From Arcuatula senhousia (taxonomy: Eukaryota; Mollusca; Bivalvia; Mytilida; Mytilidae), in the NCBI GenBank assembly GCA_963971305.1, contig OZ020317.1, positions 10,062,001-10,126,000 of the forward strand: a stretch of 64,000 nt of DNA, in the 5' to 3' direction. Below are positions 23,787 to 35,240 of this stretch, piece by piece; the first letter of the stretch is position 1; each line of letters begins with the position of its first letter. The notes beneath the pieces are model-generated. The model saw nothing but the letters and a program-made list of their open reading frames with translations. It made no database searches and was not told the origin of the DNA. A program made the translations under genes and the position numbers.

Positions 23787-24634
23787 TGTTATGTCTGGAT
23801 AAAGAATCAGTTGCTTTGGATAACTTTATTTCAACATCTTCCTCAAAGAGGGTAAAAAACTGAAAATACAAAAATGAGTATTCTTACTGACTAGAAAAGT
23901 TACAATACTGATCGAACTTGAATACTGATGAGTAAAAACATATTTAAACAACAATATACAAAATATCAATGAACAAGTTTTATGACAAAAAAGACCTCCA
24001 TAGAACTTAGATAAAAATAACTTTAACTAACTATTAACAGAAATCAACTTTAAGACAAATTATAAGAAACATTTTTTTACTAATTATTGACTTTAATATT
24101 TAAATTACTAAACTAAAAATAGCAAAATAAAAAGAAAAACTATGACCACTATGGCTTTCCATACTTTTGAAAATAAATCGGCGTGACCCCTCTTAGTAAA
24201 TTCATTTATAGCATTACCATACACAATATAGTCAAGGAGCCCTTTTATAATTAATTATTGAAAAGGTTTACATACATCCTTAATGTTTTATAGTGTGTTA
24301 TTGCTGTATAATTGCACATAGTTTCATGTTTACAATGGGTTAAAAATAGAACAATGCATAACATCAGTTACATTGGTAATTCTACATTAAATCAAGAATA
24401 TTAAGATCTTGCTTTGTTGCAAAAATATACAATAATAATATATAATACTGAGAAACAAAAACTTACTCTTCGGGGAATCAAAGGGGCTTTCTATTGATTA
24501 AAAGTTGATTGTTGTAAACACAGCCTTATGGTTTCGTTTTCTTTGTTTGACTTTTTCTGCTTTTCAAAAAGAAGAGTTCTACTTTCACTTTATATAAAAA
24601 GATAAAAGTACTTTAAATACTGTGTTCCAACACA
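23787..24634 (-). repeat. BEL/Pao 3' LTR (848 bp)
   Basis: On the minus strand it starts TGTGTTGGAACACAG and ends GACATAACA, so it has TG..CA ends. Its first 84 bases match the stub at 34197-34280 with one mismatch. Just internal to it, the minus-strand purine run gacggggaa is a likely polypurine tract. Confidence 0.85.
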
Positions 24635-24893
24635 TTCCCCGTCTGATTTTGCAAAAAATCACCAAAAAAAAAATTAAGTTCTTATAGCTAAAAACTTCTA
24701 ACCATTAGACCTAAAGAAAGGTTTCAAAAACAAAACAAACAAAAAAATTGTTCAAAAATGTATCATTTAGAAAAAAAAAAGGAGAAAAAAATAACGTTTA
24801 CTAAAACTACAAACAAATCTAAATCTACTACATGTATAATTAACAAAACAGTCTTAAACTACTTCAGTCTTTTTTACACATCCATGGAAATGT
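24635..24893 (-). other. BEL/Pao 3' untranslated region and polypurine tract
   Basis: An A-rich plus strand with no open frame, between the integrase stop and the 3' LTR. The polypurine tract candidate is at 24635-24645. Confidence 0.55.
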
Positions 24894-25451
24894 CTATGAT
24901 GATAACAGGTAGACCAACTCAGTGATAGGACGGGTGTAAGTACGGGATTGGATACGGACGGATACTTTTCTGATATGATTGTCCTCACTTGGGAAAACGT
25001 CCTCAACTTTAGCGGTTGCCCATTGATGTCGTGGCAAGTCCTTGTCCTTCATTAACACTATATCTCCAACCTTCAAGTTGTTTCTCTCATTGGTCCACTT
25101 AGATCTAGTTTGTAATGTTTGAAGATATTGTTTTTTCCATTGATTCCAAAAACGGTCTGCTAGGATTTGAACATATTTCCATTGGGATTTATACATATTA
25201 CGTATGTCAACATTTTCCAAATAATCCACGCTATCGATGCTCGATTTCTGAATTATCAAAGTTGACGGTGACAAAATAGATGGGGCTTCAGGATCGGTTG
25301 ATACTGCCACAATTGGTCTTCCATTGACAATGGCGCAAACTTCTGCCATTAGAGTACTTAAAATCTCATGAGTCAGTCTATTTTCATTCATTAACATTGC
25401 GTTTAGAATTCTGCGTGCAATTCCTATCATTCGTTCCCAACTACCTGCCAT
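24894..25451 (-). pseudogene. BEL/Pao integrase C-terminal part
   Basis: Continues the integrase in a new frame. GSWERMIGIARR holds the Glu of the catalytic D,D,E triad. A helical region with NGRPI follows, then a beta-rich C-terminal domain (VGDIVLMKD, HQWATAKVEDVFP, RIQSRTYTRPI) as in the DUF5641-type tail of BEL/Pao integrases. It ends at a natural stop. A frameshift at about 25440-25500 separates it from the rest of the integrase. Confidence 0.85.
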
Positions 25452-26610
25452 ATGTGACGAATGTGGTGAATTGAATTTCCAAGTAGTGCCATTTTTTTTA
25501 GTAAAAACTGGTTTATGGGATTGTCTTCTACATTGACAACGTTGAATTTCATTTCGTCTGCCGCACCAACAAAGTTAGTTCCTCTATCTGACCGAAATTC
25601 GGTCACTGGACCTCTTAATGCCACAAATCTCCTCAAAGCGTTGATAAACGACGAGGCAGACATTTCCTCTACTAGCTCGATATGAATTCCTCTAGAAGTG
25701 AGACAAGAAAACATAATTGCCCAACGCTTGGAGTTAGCAACCCCTCCTCTAGTGCGTTCTGTACTTATAGTCCAAGGACCAAAGGTATCAACACCTACGA
25801 AACTAAACGGTGGCGACGGTGTTACACGGTCAATTGGCAGATCTGACATCTGTTGGTATTCGGTTTTGCCTCTCAATCTTTTACATGTGATACAGTGATG
25901 TAACATTGATCCAATTAGCCTCTTTCCTCCAGTGATCCAGTATCCTGCGGATCGTATACCTCCCTCAGTAAAATGCCTTCCTCGGTGTTTTACATTCTCA
26001 TGAATGTGGCGTACGAGAAGTTTTGCAATGTGGTGAGTTCCCGGAATTGATATAGGGTGTTTCTCATTCATTGTTAAATCTGACCTTCTAATCCTTCCTC
26101 CAACTCTAAGTAATCCTTGATTGTCAATAAATGGATTCAATGATGCTATTTTGCTAGCTTTTTGGACTTGTTTACGAGTCTCCAAGCTTTCTATCTCAGA
26201 TGAAAATACTTCTTTTTGTACGTTCTGAATAATTACGATTTCAGATTCCTGGTATTCTTTCGCTGTTATTTTCGTGTATTCCTGTTTGATTTTCGATTCA
26301 CGCTTTGCTATCCAGCACTTTACGAAACGTTTCAATGTTGTTACTGCTCTTACGAGAGATTTCCATTCAGAAATGTTCTCAAATCGTGTACTAAAACTGG
26401 GTATTTCGATGTTTGTTTTTGCCACAACAACTTCAGGTCTCAATTCTTTATCTTTTTCCTGGTTTACTAATGGAAATGTATTAGTCGTTTCTGGTGCATG
26501 TAGCTGAGATGGTCCTTTGATCCAAATGCTGTTCATGATAGCTTCAGCTGTAACTCCTCTTGTTGCCACGTCTGCCGGATTCTTATCTGTTGACACAAAT
26601 CCCATTGTTT
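25427..26610 (-). pseudogene. BEL/Pao integrase, main part
   Basis: From VSTDKNPADVATRG, which marks the RNase H/IN linker of this group, to the zinc-binding region (HIHENVKHRG..HHCITCK, an H-H-C-C pattern) and the catalytic core with the first Asp in FVGVDTFGP and the second in FRSDRGTNFVGA. Codons upstream of about 26610 are out of frame with the RNase H domain, so a frameshift lies near 26590-26610. The third catalytic residue is in the next frame. Confidence 0.85.
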
Positions 26611-29600
26611 CGGTGTACTTAACTTTCTTATTCTTTGAACTCTGTTGGTAACATAGACATAGAAACGCCTGGTGGTATTGTGAATGTACCCAAGTACTAC
26701 TTTGCGATCTGTATAGCAATGGACATTTCTTATCTCCATGCCTAATTCATCGCAGATCGTTTCTGCCATCTCAGTTGCCATCACGGCCGCACATAGCTCC
26801 AATCTAGGGATGGTTGTACCATGTGTAGGTGCTACTTTGGCTTTACCCATAACAAATCCTATTTCTTGTGTATTATCTGTCGACGAAGTTAAGTATGCAA
26901 CGGCACCTATTGCTTTTTCAGACGCGTTAGAAAATACGTGGAGTTGCCGATTAGGTGCATGCGAAAATGATGTTGGTAGGTATGTCCTCGGAATTTGTAT
27001 GTTTTCCAATTTTTCCAATGAACGCCTCCACTGTTGCCATGTTTCTTGATGTTTGTCCGGGAGGGGCTCGTCCCAATCTTTCGTACATTTAATAATGTCT
27101 CTAAGAAACAGTTTCCCTTCTATCGTGACGGGTGCAACAAACCCTATCGGATCAAATAAGCTGTTTATTGTTGACAAAACACCTCTTCTCGTAAACGGCT
27201 TCATGTCTGTGTCAACTTGAAAAGTAAAGGTGTCATTTTGGAGGTTCCAAGCCATTCCTAGACTCCTTTGAAGCGGTATGTTGTCTTTAGATTCTGAAGA
27301 ATCAAGTTCTTTGAGATCCCTAGCAAGATCCTCGACGTCAAATGCATTTCGCACATCCTCTCTGTTTGACGCAATTTTGTGTAAACGCAGATTGCCTTCT
27401 GCCTTCAGTGCTTTCTGTGTGCGTTGCATCAAACTTATTGCCTGTTCACTTGTCGGAAGTGACGTGAGTCCATCGTCTACATAGAAATCTGTCCTAATGA
27501 ATTCTAGGACGTCTAACCCATAAGTTGGTGCACTATTCTCGGCGGCTTTCCTTAAACCATATGTTGCAACGGCAGGAGAAGGGCTGTTGCCAAAAACATG
27601 GACACACATTCTATATTCAATTAAATCCTGATTAAAGTCATTGTCTTTGTACCATAAAAAGCGCAAGAAATTGCGGTGATCCGGTCTTACTTTGAAACAG
27701 TAGAACATCTGTTGTATGTCGGCAGTGATTGCAACTGACTCCTTCCGGAATCGCAAAAGAACACCGACCAGGCTGTTAACCAAATCAGGTCCAGATAGTA
27801 GAACGCTGTTTAAAGATACATCATTGTGTTTTGCAGACGAATCAAACACAAACCTGATTTGATCTTTCTTTTTAGGATGGTACACTCCAAAGATTGGCAG
27901 ATACCAGCATTCATCCTCTGTGTTAAGTTGAGGTGCAATTTCGGCATGACCATTAGTGATGAGTTTTTCCATAAATTCAAAGAAGTGTTGTTTCTTCTGT
28001 GGGTCTTTTCTCAAACCAATTTCGAACGACTTCGCTCTTTTCAAGGCTTGGTGTCTATTGTTCGGCATCTTGTTTCTTGGTGTTTTGAATGGCAGTGGGG
28101 CTCCAAACCTTCCATCCGAATCTTTGTAGAATTCGGCATCCATGATTTCAAGAAATTCTCTGTCTTCTATTGAAAGGCCTATCTTGTTGTCATCTGATGT
28201 TATTTCAAACACTTTATCAGGTCTAAAAATGTCGTTTTCGACTACCTTATCCTTGATGGTCATGTTGTTTGTACGCGGCTTAAATATAGAGCTTCTTTTG
28301 TCCCACTGAAGGTATGTCTTGAAACAATTAACTTCATCTGGTTTGTGGACTTTTCCTAGGCAAGTCTCTCCAATCACCACCCAGCCCAGTGCTAATTTTT
28401 GTGCAAATGGTGTACTTCTTGGTCCGACGACCTGATCAAATATTTGGTGCGCCTCTCCCAAATCTCTGCCTATAAGCATAAGAATTTCTGCCCTATCATC
28501 GAGTGGAGGAATCAAATGTTGCAATTTACTTAGGTGCTCGTAACGCTGAGCTACCAATGGTGTGGGTATTTCCTCTCTTATGTTCGGAATTTGGTTGCAT
28601 TCTATCATCGTTGGCAGTTGAAATTTTGAACTCTCATCTAAAGACTGTATAGTGAAGCCATTCGCCTTTCTTCCTGTTACTACTTGATTGCCAGCGCATG
28701 AAGATAGTGAGTACTCTACTTCTTGACCTTTGATATTGAAAATTTCAAAGAACTTCGACTTAACTAGTGTTCTATTGCTTTGGTCATCAACCATTGCATA
28801 TATTCTGATGCTTTCTTCGGGGTGGTTGTTTGGGAAGACATTAACCAATATTGTCTTTGCACAGGATTTTCCACTAAAACCTTCGCCGCAAATTTGTGTA
28901 CATGATGTTGTTACCTGAGTTTTGTTTGGAGTTCCAGATTTTGGTGTTCCTGGATTTCGTTCCCCGCCATGAGATGGTAAGCTCTGTGGTTTTGTCTCAT
29001 GATTTGGCCGCTGATATGGGTTTACATTTCTTTCTATGTGAAGAGCCTTCGGATGTTGCTTCTTACATAACTCACACTTTATGTCTGCCTTACAGTCTCT
29101 TGCTAAATGTTGCCCACCGCAACATTTGAAACATATACCGTTCTGGCTTATGATGGATTTTCTTTCATCTATTGATAGCTTTCGAAATGTTCTGCATTCG
29201 TTAAGGGAATGAGCTGGCTGAACATGTACATGTAATGGACAAATCATACTAGGTGGTCCTACTTCCGTTTTACGAGCAGTGACAAAATTTGGGACTCTTG
29301 GTCTCATGAATGACTGGTTTCTTTGAGTGTTGCCATTATAGTCATAACTAAAACTCGGATCGTTCATCCGACTACTCATCTCATTGATAAATTTTGCGAA
29401 TTCTTTCATAGGTGGGTAGATACATCTATGGTCAAGTTTGTACTTTGACGCTCTTTCTGTCCATTTTCCCTGAATATGAGTCGGTAATTTACTAACTATT
29501 GGGTTTATGCCGGTTGATGAGTCGTAGTAGGAAAATATTATGCTGTACTTTGGATTCTCTTTTATTGCCAATATATCTGACAGTTCGTATAGTTTCTTGT

Positions 29601-29862
29601 AGTCTCCATTTGTAATTCTCGGGAATTTCATAATTTTCTCCTTGATAGTAGCTTCAAGAAGTTCTGGTGAACCATACCGTTCGTCCAGCCGTGACCATAC
29701 TCTTTCTAATCCGATTACAGGATTGTACACTGTTGCTGCTTGGATGTTAAGGGCATGCTTGCTTGATTCTGGTCCTAACCATCTCACCAATAGATCCAGT
29801 TCCTCTTGGGGAGTCACTTCTAGGTCTTTCATAATGTTTTCAAACTTTGTTTTCCAAATCAT
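26590..29862 (-). pseudogene. BEL/Pao gag-protease-RT-RNase H polyprotein
   Basis: The open frame of about 1109 codons holds, in order, the rest of gag (WKTKFENIMKDL, DUF1759-like), a zinc knuckle CFKCCGGQHLARDC at about 244 followed by CELC, a retropepsin-like domain with MVDDQSN at about 357, RT with VFDSSAK, HVFGNSPSPA and the FYVDDG catalytic box at about 794, and RNase H. In RNase H the first catalytic position reads FSNAS instead of the usual F-D-AS, while the later CYTDRK Asp is kept. The domain order and the YVDD box are typical of BEL/Pao. The frame is lost at the RNase H/integrase border. Confidence 0.9.
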
Positions 29863-29869
29863 GTAATGT

Positions 29870-30112
29870 TCAACTCTCTGAGAATGGTGTTAATCTCGAC
29901 ATCAAAATGTCCTTCTTTAGAAAGAGCTTGGCCATTTCATTTGCAACAGACGTAGACTCAGGGTTAGATGTGACATGATTACTATAAGGAGGTTCCCTTT
30001 CAACCTGATTAACTTCGTAAGTATTTTGTTGGTTATGTTCATTCTCTATTGTAGTTTTCCGAATTACATTACGTTGTTCCCGTTGCTCAGGCTTTTGGTA
30101 AACGGGTATCAC
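29870..30112 (-). pseudogene. BEL/Pao gag N-terminal piece
   Basis: An open frame with a Gln/Asn/Glu-rich region ending SVANEMAKLFLKKDIL and SRLTPF. The next gag motif (VEHYMIWKTKF) is continuous in sequence but one frame off, so a single-base shift lies at 29870-29880. The start codon at 30112 is plausible but unproven; upstream sequence is the short remaining leader. Confidence 0.7.
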
Positions 30113-30183
30113 AGGAAGAAATCATGGGGTTTTATTGCCTTTTTGCAAATATACATTTACAGGAACAATAAACAATTATTTTA

Positions 30184-30727
30184 TAGATTCAAGATTCAAG
30201 ATTCAAGATTCAATAGTTTATTAGAGTCTCACCACATACATTCATATAAAATATGATAACAATAAAAAGTTAAAACATACAAGTTAAAATGCATGAGCCA
30301 TTCTTAAAAGAATTACGGGAGACTATTTATCTATACATCATATACATATCAAATACAGATAAAAGGTACAATTTATCAAAAGTGTCACAGAATTAATGAT
30401 ATAAAAAGCTATTTCTTCTCAGTAACATAATATGACAGGTTTTGGCAACTATACTGCATACATTTTCATTATTGAATAAAAATATAAATTTATCATCATC
30501 AGACAATGACATAAAATTTTCATTATAACTAGTAATATCTAAAAATAGTGACTGTCTTAGATCATCATACAAAGGACATGTTAATAAAACATGTTTTTCA
30601 TCCTCTACAATATCATTACAACTGATACATGTTCTTTCATTTAAAGCTAACCTTTCATAACGACCAGTTTCAATCTTTAAAGGTGCTACACCACATCTAA
30701 ATTTAAAAATATTAACGTTAAAAATTG
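30184..30727 (-). mobile_element. 5'-truncated LINE 3' end with heptamer tail
   Basis: The minus-strand frame gives KIETGRYERLALNERTC, CISCNDIVEDEKHVLLTC and PLYDDLR, the Cys/His zinc-like region found after RT in these LINEs (compare 37700-37800). A short 3' UTR and a tail of four ATTCAAG-type units at about 30184-30212 (plus-strand view) follow. It inserted in the leader of the BEL/Pao element. The tail differs from the TTGA type at 5765. Confidence 0.75.
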
Positions 30728-31758
30728 GAGTCTTACATCATATGTATCTTGGAGACCAGAGAAACTAGAAAATTGTCGGGCTAAAACTGAGTGTCTGGGC
30801 ATAATTAATAATGTCTGAAGTTAAACATTTTCCATCTGTTACTATTTGCTTGTCTGACATTTTGAAAGGACCAACCCATGGTACATTTTGCTGAAGGATT
30901 TCTTCTTTCAGATCTTCAATGTTTAAGTTCAGCTTTCTTTTTTTCATTGACAATAGCAATTCTTGTTCGTTAGGGAAATTGTCTTCAAAAACTAGGGGAA
31001 GGTCAGGACTTGATCGGATTTCGTCTATCAATTCACGCTACTCTATGTTAGGGAGGTCAAACTTCAGATTCTTTTTTTGAAGAGGGGATAGGCTGACAGT
31101 TTTGATTTTTTGATGACAGAATTAAGACAGGGGTATTTAATATAAACTGAGAGTCAAGAGCTGGTTCAATAAATGTTTTTTTTTTAGTCATTAGACCTTG
31201 GCTGTGTTCGTCCTAATTTTTTGTCAACTCTGCTCTGCATTTTTGAAAAGAATACACAAATTTACAACTGTTCTTTTTTTAATTGGTTCTTGACCAACGC
31301 TTATTTTTGCTGCAGAATGTTGGCATGTTTCACGTGGAAAAAGGGTAGCATAGTATTTTTTCTGATCTACCTTGAACAATGAAAGCACCTTGAGAAGGGA
31401 CAAGTGTAATCAAGTTATTATCAATTACGAATTTGGCTAATGCATGTTGACTGTTCACAGATGGTGGATATTAAGGAAATACTGGAATGATCTCAGGCTC
31501 TGGAATAGTTTTAACATGATTTTCACAATTTTGTTCGGGGACAGGAGATTCTTGCATAGAATTAGTGTTCTCAGTGACTTGGGGGGTAACTTGTTTAAGT
31601 TTCGTGTTAATGTAAAATATAATTTCAGCTGGAGCTACTAACTCTTTGGGTACAACAAGCTCATCAGTAGAAATTGCTGCTCGAGAAAACTCATTCTTTA
31701 GATTCAGGTCACTAGCACCAGACAACCACCTCATGATTTCAAAATATAAGTTTTGCAA
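30728..31758 (-). pseudogene. SWIM-zinc-finger / ULP-like transposon-associated pseudogene
   Basis: Minus-strand pieces in order: 31758-31471 (GASDLNLKNEFSRAAIST), about 31430-31250 (LAKFVIDNNLITLVPSQGAF, VQGRSEKYYATLF, ETCQ then HSAAKISVGQ) and 31031-30765 (ILQQNVPWVGPFKMSDKQIV, CLTSDIINYAQTL, then GLQDT). The middle piece looks like a SWIM zinc finger with the inner Cys pair deleted. The last piece resembles the start of a C48/ULP-like region fused to such proteins in mollusc genomes. Frameshifts and stops separate the parts. The family call is from memory of similar proteins and is tentative. Confidence 0.45.
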
Positions 31759-31899
31759 AATTTTAAGAAATGGAAACCAAGAACAAGCATGTCAACAGGG
31801 AATTATTTCCAGTCACGGCGTTTTCCTGCTTAATGACAGTGCTGCGGTTAATCTCTGATGCAACATAGATTTAATGGTATTGTAAACTCTTGAACTCTG

Positions 31900-32230
31900 T
31901 CTCAATGAATAATTTAGGCAAAAATTGCCTACGATGAAAGTAAGAAGAGGCAAGTTCACTCGACGTAGAGGTTTAAGATGAAGAAAGGTCATTAAACACC
32001 TCGACAGTATCACATGTTAGCATTCTTTTCAAGTGGTCAAGACGCGTTTTCGTATAAGTTCTCATAAATTAGAAATTGAGAAAGGAAGGTACACTATTCT
32101 TAAAACATTACTCAAGGAAAGATTGTGCAAGCAATGTAGTTAATCTGCTATTGAAGACGAGCTCCACTCTTTAAATGCTTGTCCTAGATATAACACCATT
32201 AGAAATTAGTACCTTAGTTTTAAATTGTTT
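31900..32230 (+). mobile_element. LINE C-terminal Cys/His region, plus-strand fragment
   Basis: After one frame change the plus strand reads RISSHKLEIEKGRYTILKTL, ERLCKQC, EDELHSLNACPRYN. This is the same C-C-H-C region as in 37690-37800 and 30400-30710. It is 5'-truncated and followed by AT-rich sequence. Confidence 0.65.
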
Positions 32231-33238
32231 GTTCTTATAAACTATGATTTTATATTTTTTATTTATAGGTTGTAATTTATCAAATTTTAATTATTATTTT
32301 ACATTTTTTATATACTTAATATTTGTTAACTATAAACATAAATAATTTTCCAACTACAGGCATTTACAATGAGGAGGAAGTTGTAAAAAGATTATTGTCT
32401 CCTAGTTGTTTATTCAACGGTGTATGTGGTAGAGGTGTCAAGCTGTTCTCAGAGCTGTTCGAAATAACGATCGTGTCAGCTTGCTTATTTAAAATTTCAA
32501 CCATGCCGTCATATATATCTTTTAAATTTTATTTTATAATGTTTTGTTTTTGACGAGTTTAAAAAAAACCATGCATATACAAACGAAAATAAAATTAAAA
32601 AAAGCATATATAGATAAATAGAAAAAAAATAGAAATTTAAAGAGGAATATTACAAAACAAGTTGATTTAATAATAGTAGAAAATGATGCAAATGTAATAT
32701 TTAATTTAATTCCAGACCAGGACGTATAGTTAAGATTGATATTTTAAGTGATTTTTAACATGTATGAGTGTACAAGAAAAAAGTTTGCTAAAAAATAATA
32801 TTTTATGCAAATATCGCACAGGAAAATCTTTGACCAAATGTTTGACACTGACTTATAAAATACAGAAGTACGATTGAACGAATACATGTAGTACATTTGT
32901 TTTCTTATCCCGATCTAACGGGATGATTGTAACACAAATGCATGGAGTTTCAAATGCAGGATTTGAGAAAAAAATGAAAACCAATTAAAACAGATATGCG
33001 AGCACAATCATTATTATATTGCTGTTTGAATATTGCAACCCAACATAACGAATGGAAATATTGATACAGTGAAAATTAATAACCGGTCAAGATACCCTCA
33101 AAACAGAAATTTATCAAAATTGTTCACACTTTGATTTACAAATGACTTTATTTGCAACATTTGTACATATATAGAAGATACTATATTGTAAGGTCAAAAA
33201 ATTACAGACACATGTACAAGCGGATACTGACACATTTA
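32231..33238. other. AT-rich non-coding inside the BEL/Pao span
   Basis: No domain or clear repeat, except that 'ccggtcaagat' appears at about 33085 as an outlying copy of the motif in the next feature. Confidence 0.4.
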
Positions 33239-34020
33239 GTCCGTCCGGTCAAGATTTACAGAAAACTATTAAACCAATCTTGAAAAGCTGCATATCAAAA
33301 TGTAGCCCTAAACTTATGCTTTTAGAATATATAAACACATTTTGCCAGACTATTTTACGAAAAAGAATATTGCTCTTTAAAAAGGCTACTGTCGTTTAAA
33401 TTTGGATGATTTGCGAGTGGTTGAAGGTCCGTCCGGTCAAGTTATTCTTAAAACTATGAAAAAAAAACTTTGTACAATTTTGTATAGAAATATAGAAAAA
33501 TAAATATTCTTTAAGAAAATATAAAGTTGAACTTGCTTGAAATCTGTTTTATGCGAACATTTTACGTTTTTATTGTATACGCTAGAATTTTTTCTAGCCA
33601 ATTTCGCCATTTCTTACTAGGCAAATTGTCCGTCCGGTCAAGATTTACAGAAAACTACAGAACCAAACTTTGAAAGCTGCATATCAAAATGTAGCCCTTA
33701 ACATATACTTTAAGAATATATAAGCATATTTTGCCCGACTATTTCACAAAAAAGAATATTGTTCTTTGAAAGGTCCAATGTCGTTTAAATTTGGACGATC
33801 TTCATTTGATTAAAGGTCCGTCCGGTCAAGATATTTTTAAAACTATGAATACAATTTTGTAAAATTTGTAATAGAAATATAGAAAAATATATATTCTTTA
33901 AGAATATATAAAGTTTAACTTTGTTAAAATCTGTTTTATGCGAACATTTTACGTTTTTATTGTATAGGCTAGAATTTTTCTCCAGTCAATCAGGCCTTTT
34001 CTAGACCGTCCGGTCAAGAT
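33239..34020 (+). repeat. Tandem repeat, two units of 389 and 376 bp
   Basis: Units start at 33239 and 33628 with gtccgtccggtcaagatttacag, and a third start lies at 34004. Each unit has a second copy of the gtccgtccggtcaag motif in its middle (33427, 33816). Blocks between them (aagctgcatatcaaaatgta, tttatgcgaacattttacg) are conserved. It is followed by 'ggccggtttttcccggccgg'. Non-coding. Confidence 0.85.
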
Positions 34021-34196
34021 TCTGCTTTTATTTTTCCACAAAAATTCAAAAACTATACATCATTTGATAGATATTTATTTCTTCTTTTAAAATCATTTTA
34101 ATTTTTTAAAATCGATGCTCGAAAACGAAAATTACAACACAAAACGTACTACAAAATACCTGGCCGGTTTTTCCCGGCCGGTTTTTAGACCACCCC

Positions 34197-34280
34197 CTTT
34201 TTCTGCTTTTCAAAAAGAAGAGTTCTACTTTCACTTTATATAAAAAGATAAAAGTACTTTAAATACTGTGTTCCAGCACA
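34197..34280 (-). repeat. BEL/Pao 5' LTR stub (84 bp)
   Basis: Matches 24551-24634 at 83 of 84 bases; only the LTR start (TGTGYTGG side) is left. The rest of this LTR is absent next to gag, so it was deleted or replaced by the inserted repeats. Confidence 0.85.
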
Positions 34281-34764
34281 ATGAGGGCCAGATACATCCA
34301 TCCATGCAGGAAATTTTACCTGAGGATTATTGTAATGATTTATACTTAAACAGAAACTCATTAGATAATGTTTTCAACACACAAGGTACAAATACCAAAA
34401 AACTGTTAATTTGGATATGCTATATATCGATATTTCAAGAATTGGTAATCATTTAGATTTTATTGATAATGAGGGCCAGATACATCCATCCATGCAGGAA
34501 ATTTTACTTCAGGATTATTGTAATGATTTATACCTAAACAGAAACCCATTAGATAATGTTTTCAACACACAAGGTACAAATACCAAAAAAAACTGTTAAT
34601 TTGGATATGCTATATATCGATATTTCAAGAATTGGTAATCATTTAGATTTTATTGATAATGAGGGCCAGATACATCCATCCATGCAGGAAATTTTACCTG
34701 AGGATTATTGTAATGATTGATACCTAAACAGAAACTCATTAGATAATGTTTTCAACACACAAGG
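34281..34764 (+). repeat. ~190-bp tandem units made of LINE endonuclease plus half hammerhead
   Basis: The block aatgagggccagatacatcc recurs at 34280, 34469 and 34659. Each full unit carries endonuclease codons (IHPSMQEIL, YCNDLYLNRN, DNVFNTQG), then acaaataccaaaa..ttggatatgc and the half hammerhead, then aattggtaatcatttag. The sequence at 23694-23786 is the first half of the first unit, so the BEL/Pao insertion split unit 1. The real array had about three units. Confidence 0.85.
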
Positions 34765-35240
34765 GCAGCAATTAATAGATCTTTGTATTGCCTCCCAACT
34801 AAGAATTCTAAATGGCCGCTTTATTGGTGATAGTTTTGGTAATATGACTTGTTATAAATCTAATGGATGTAGTGTTGTTGATTATGCTTTGACCAGTGTG
34901 GATCTCTGGTACCTTTAGGTAGGACTTGGGCAGTATTCCAGACTGTTCTAAAATGCTGAAATTTGTTATTTTTAAGGGTGCTTATTGTCCAAGGTAACGC
35001 TTTTTATCCCTTTCTTTTAGAAATTCAAAAACAATAACATATCAGGACAAACATTTCAAAAAGCCGAGCTGGGATTTTAAATTTTGACTTAGCCACAGTT
35101 CCAGGAAACAATGACATGTTTTAGTAATTTTACATAAAATCCAATTTTTTGGGAATTGGTTTAAAAATATGAATCTTTTTTCAAACATCAAACCCAAATT
35201 ATTTGTCTGACCATTATCAAATAGTAGTGCATTTAAATTG
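34659..35240 (+). pseudogene. LINE endonuclease, C-terminal piece with 270-bp insertion
   Basis: LIDLCIASQLRILNGR, FIGDSFGNMTCYKSN and CSVVDYALTS are the late endonuclease blocks (GD..G..TCY and S-x-x-DY). The frame stops at 34918. About 270 bases of unrelated sequence follow, and the last block NPNYLSDHYQIVV (catalytic SDH) resumes at about 35193. The insertion has no recognised identity. Confidence 0.75.

Larger units (their letters stand above)
23787..34280 (-). mobile_element. BEL/Pao LTR retrotransposon, inserted in the LINE
   Basis: Minus-strand element bounded by a 3' LTR (23787-24634) and a remnant of the 5' LTR (34197-34280). The 5-bp sequence atgag lies just outside both ends (23782-23786 and 34281-34285), the target duplication size expected for BEL/Pao. 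The pol order gag-PR-RT-RNaseH-IN is visible. The 5' leader region holds 4 kb of foreign repeats. Three frameshifts in the coding region make it inactive as given. Confidence 0.88.

Noticed and set aside
23910..23935. A CUGAUGAG motif in the BEL/Pao LTR as another hammerhead
   Set aside because: No GAAA core or closing stem I follows at the needed spacing.
26216..29129. Plus-strand frames opposite the BEL/Pao polyprotein
   Set aside because: They are antisense shadows of the minus-strand pol frame.
34268..34599. Two 62-codon frames as small genes
   Set aside because: They are the repeated LINE endonuclease segment fused to a half hammerhead.
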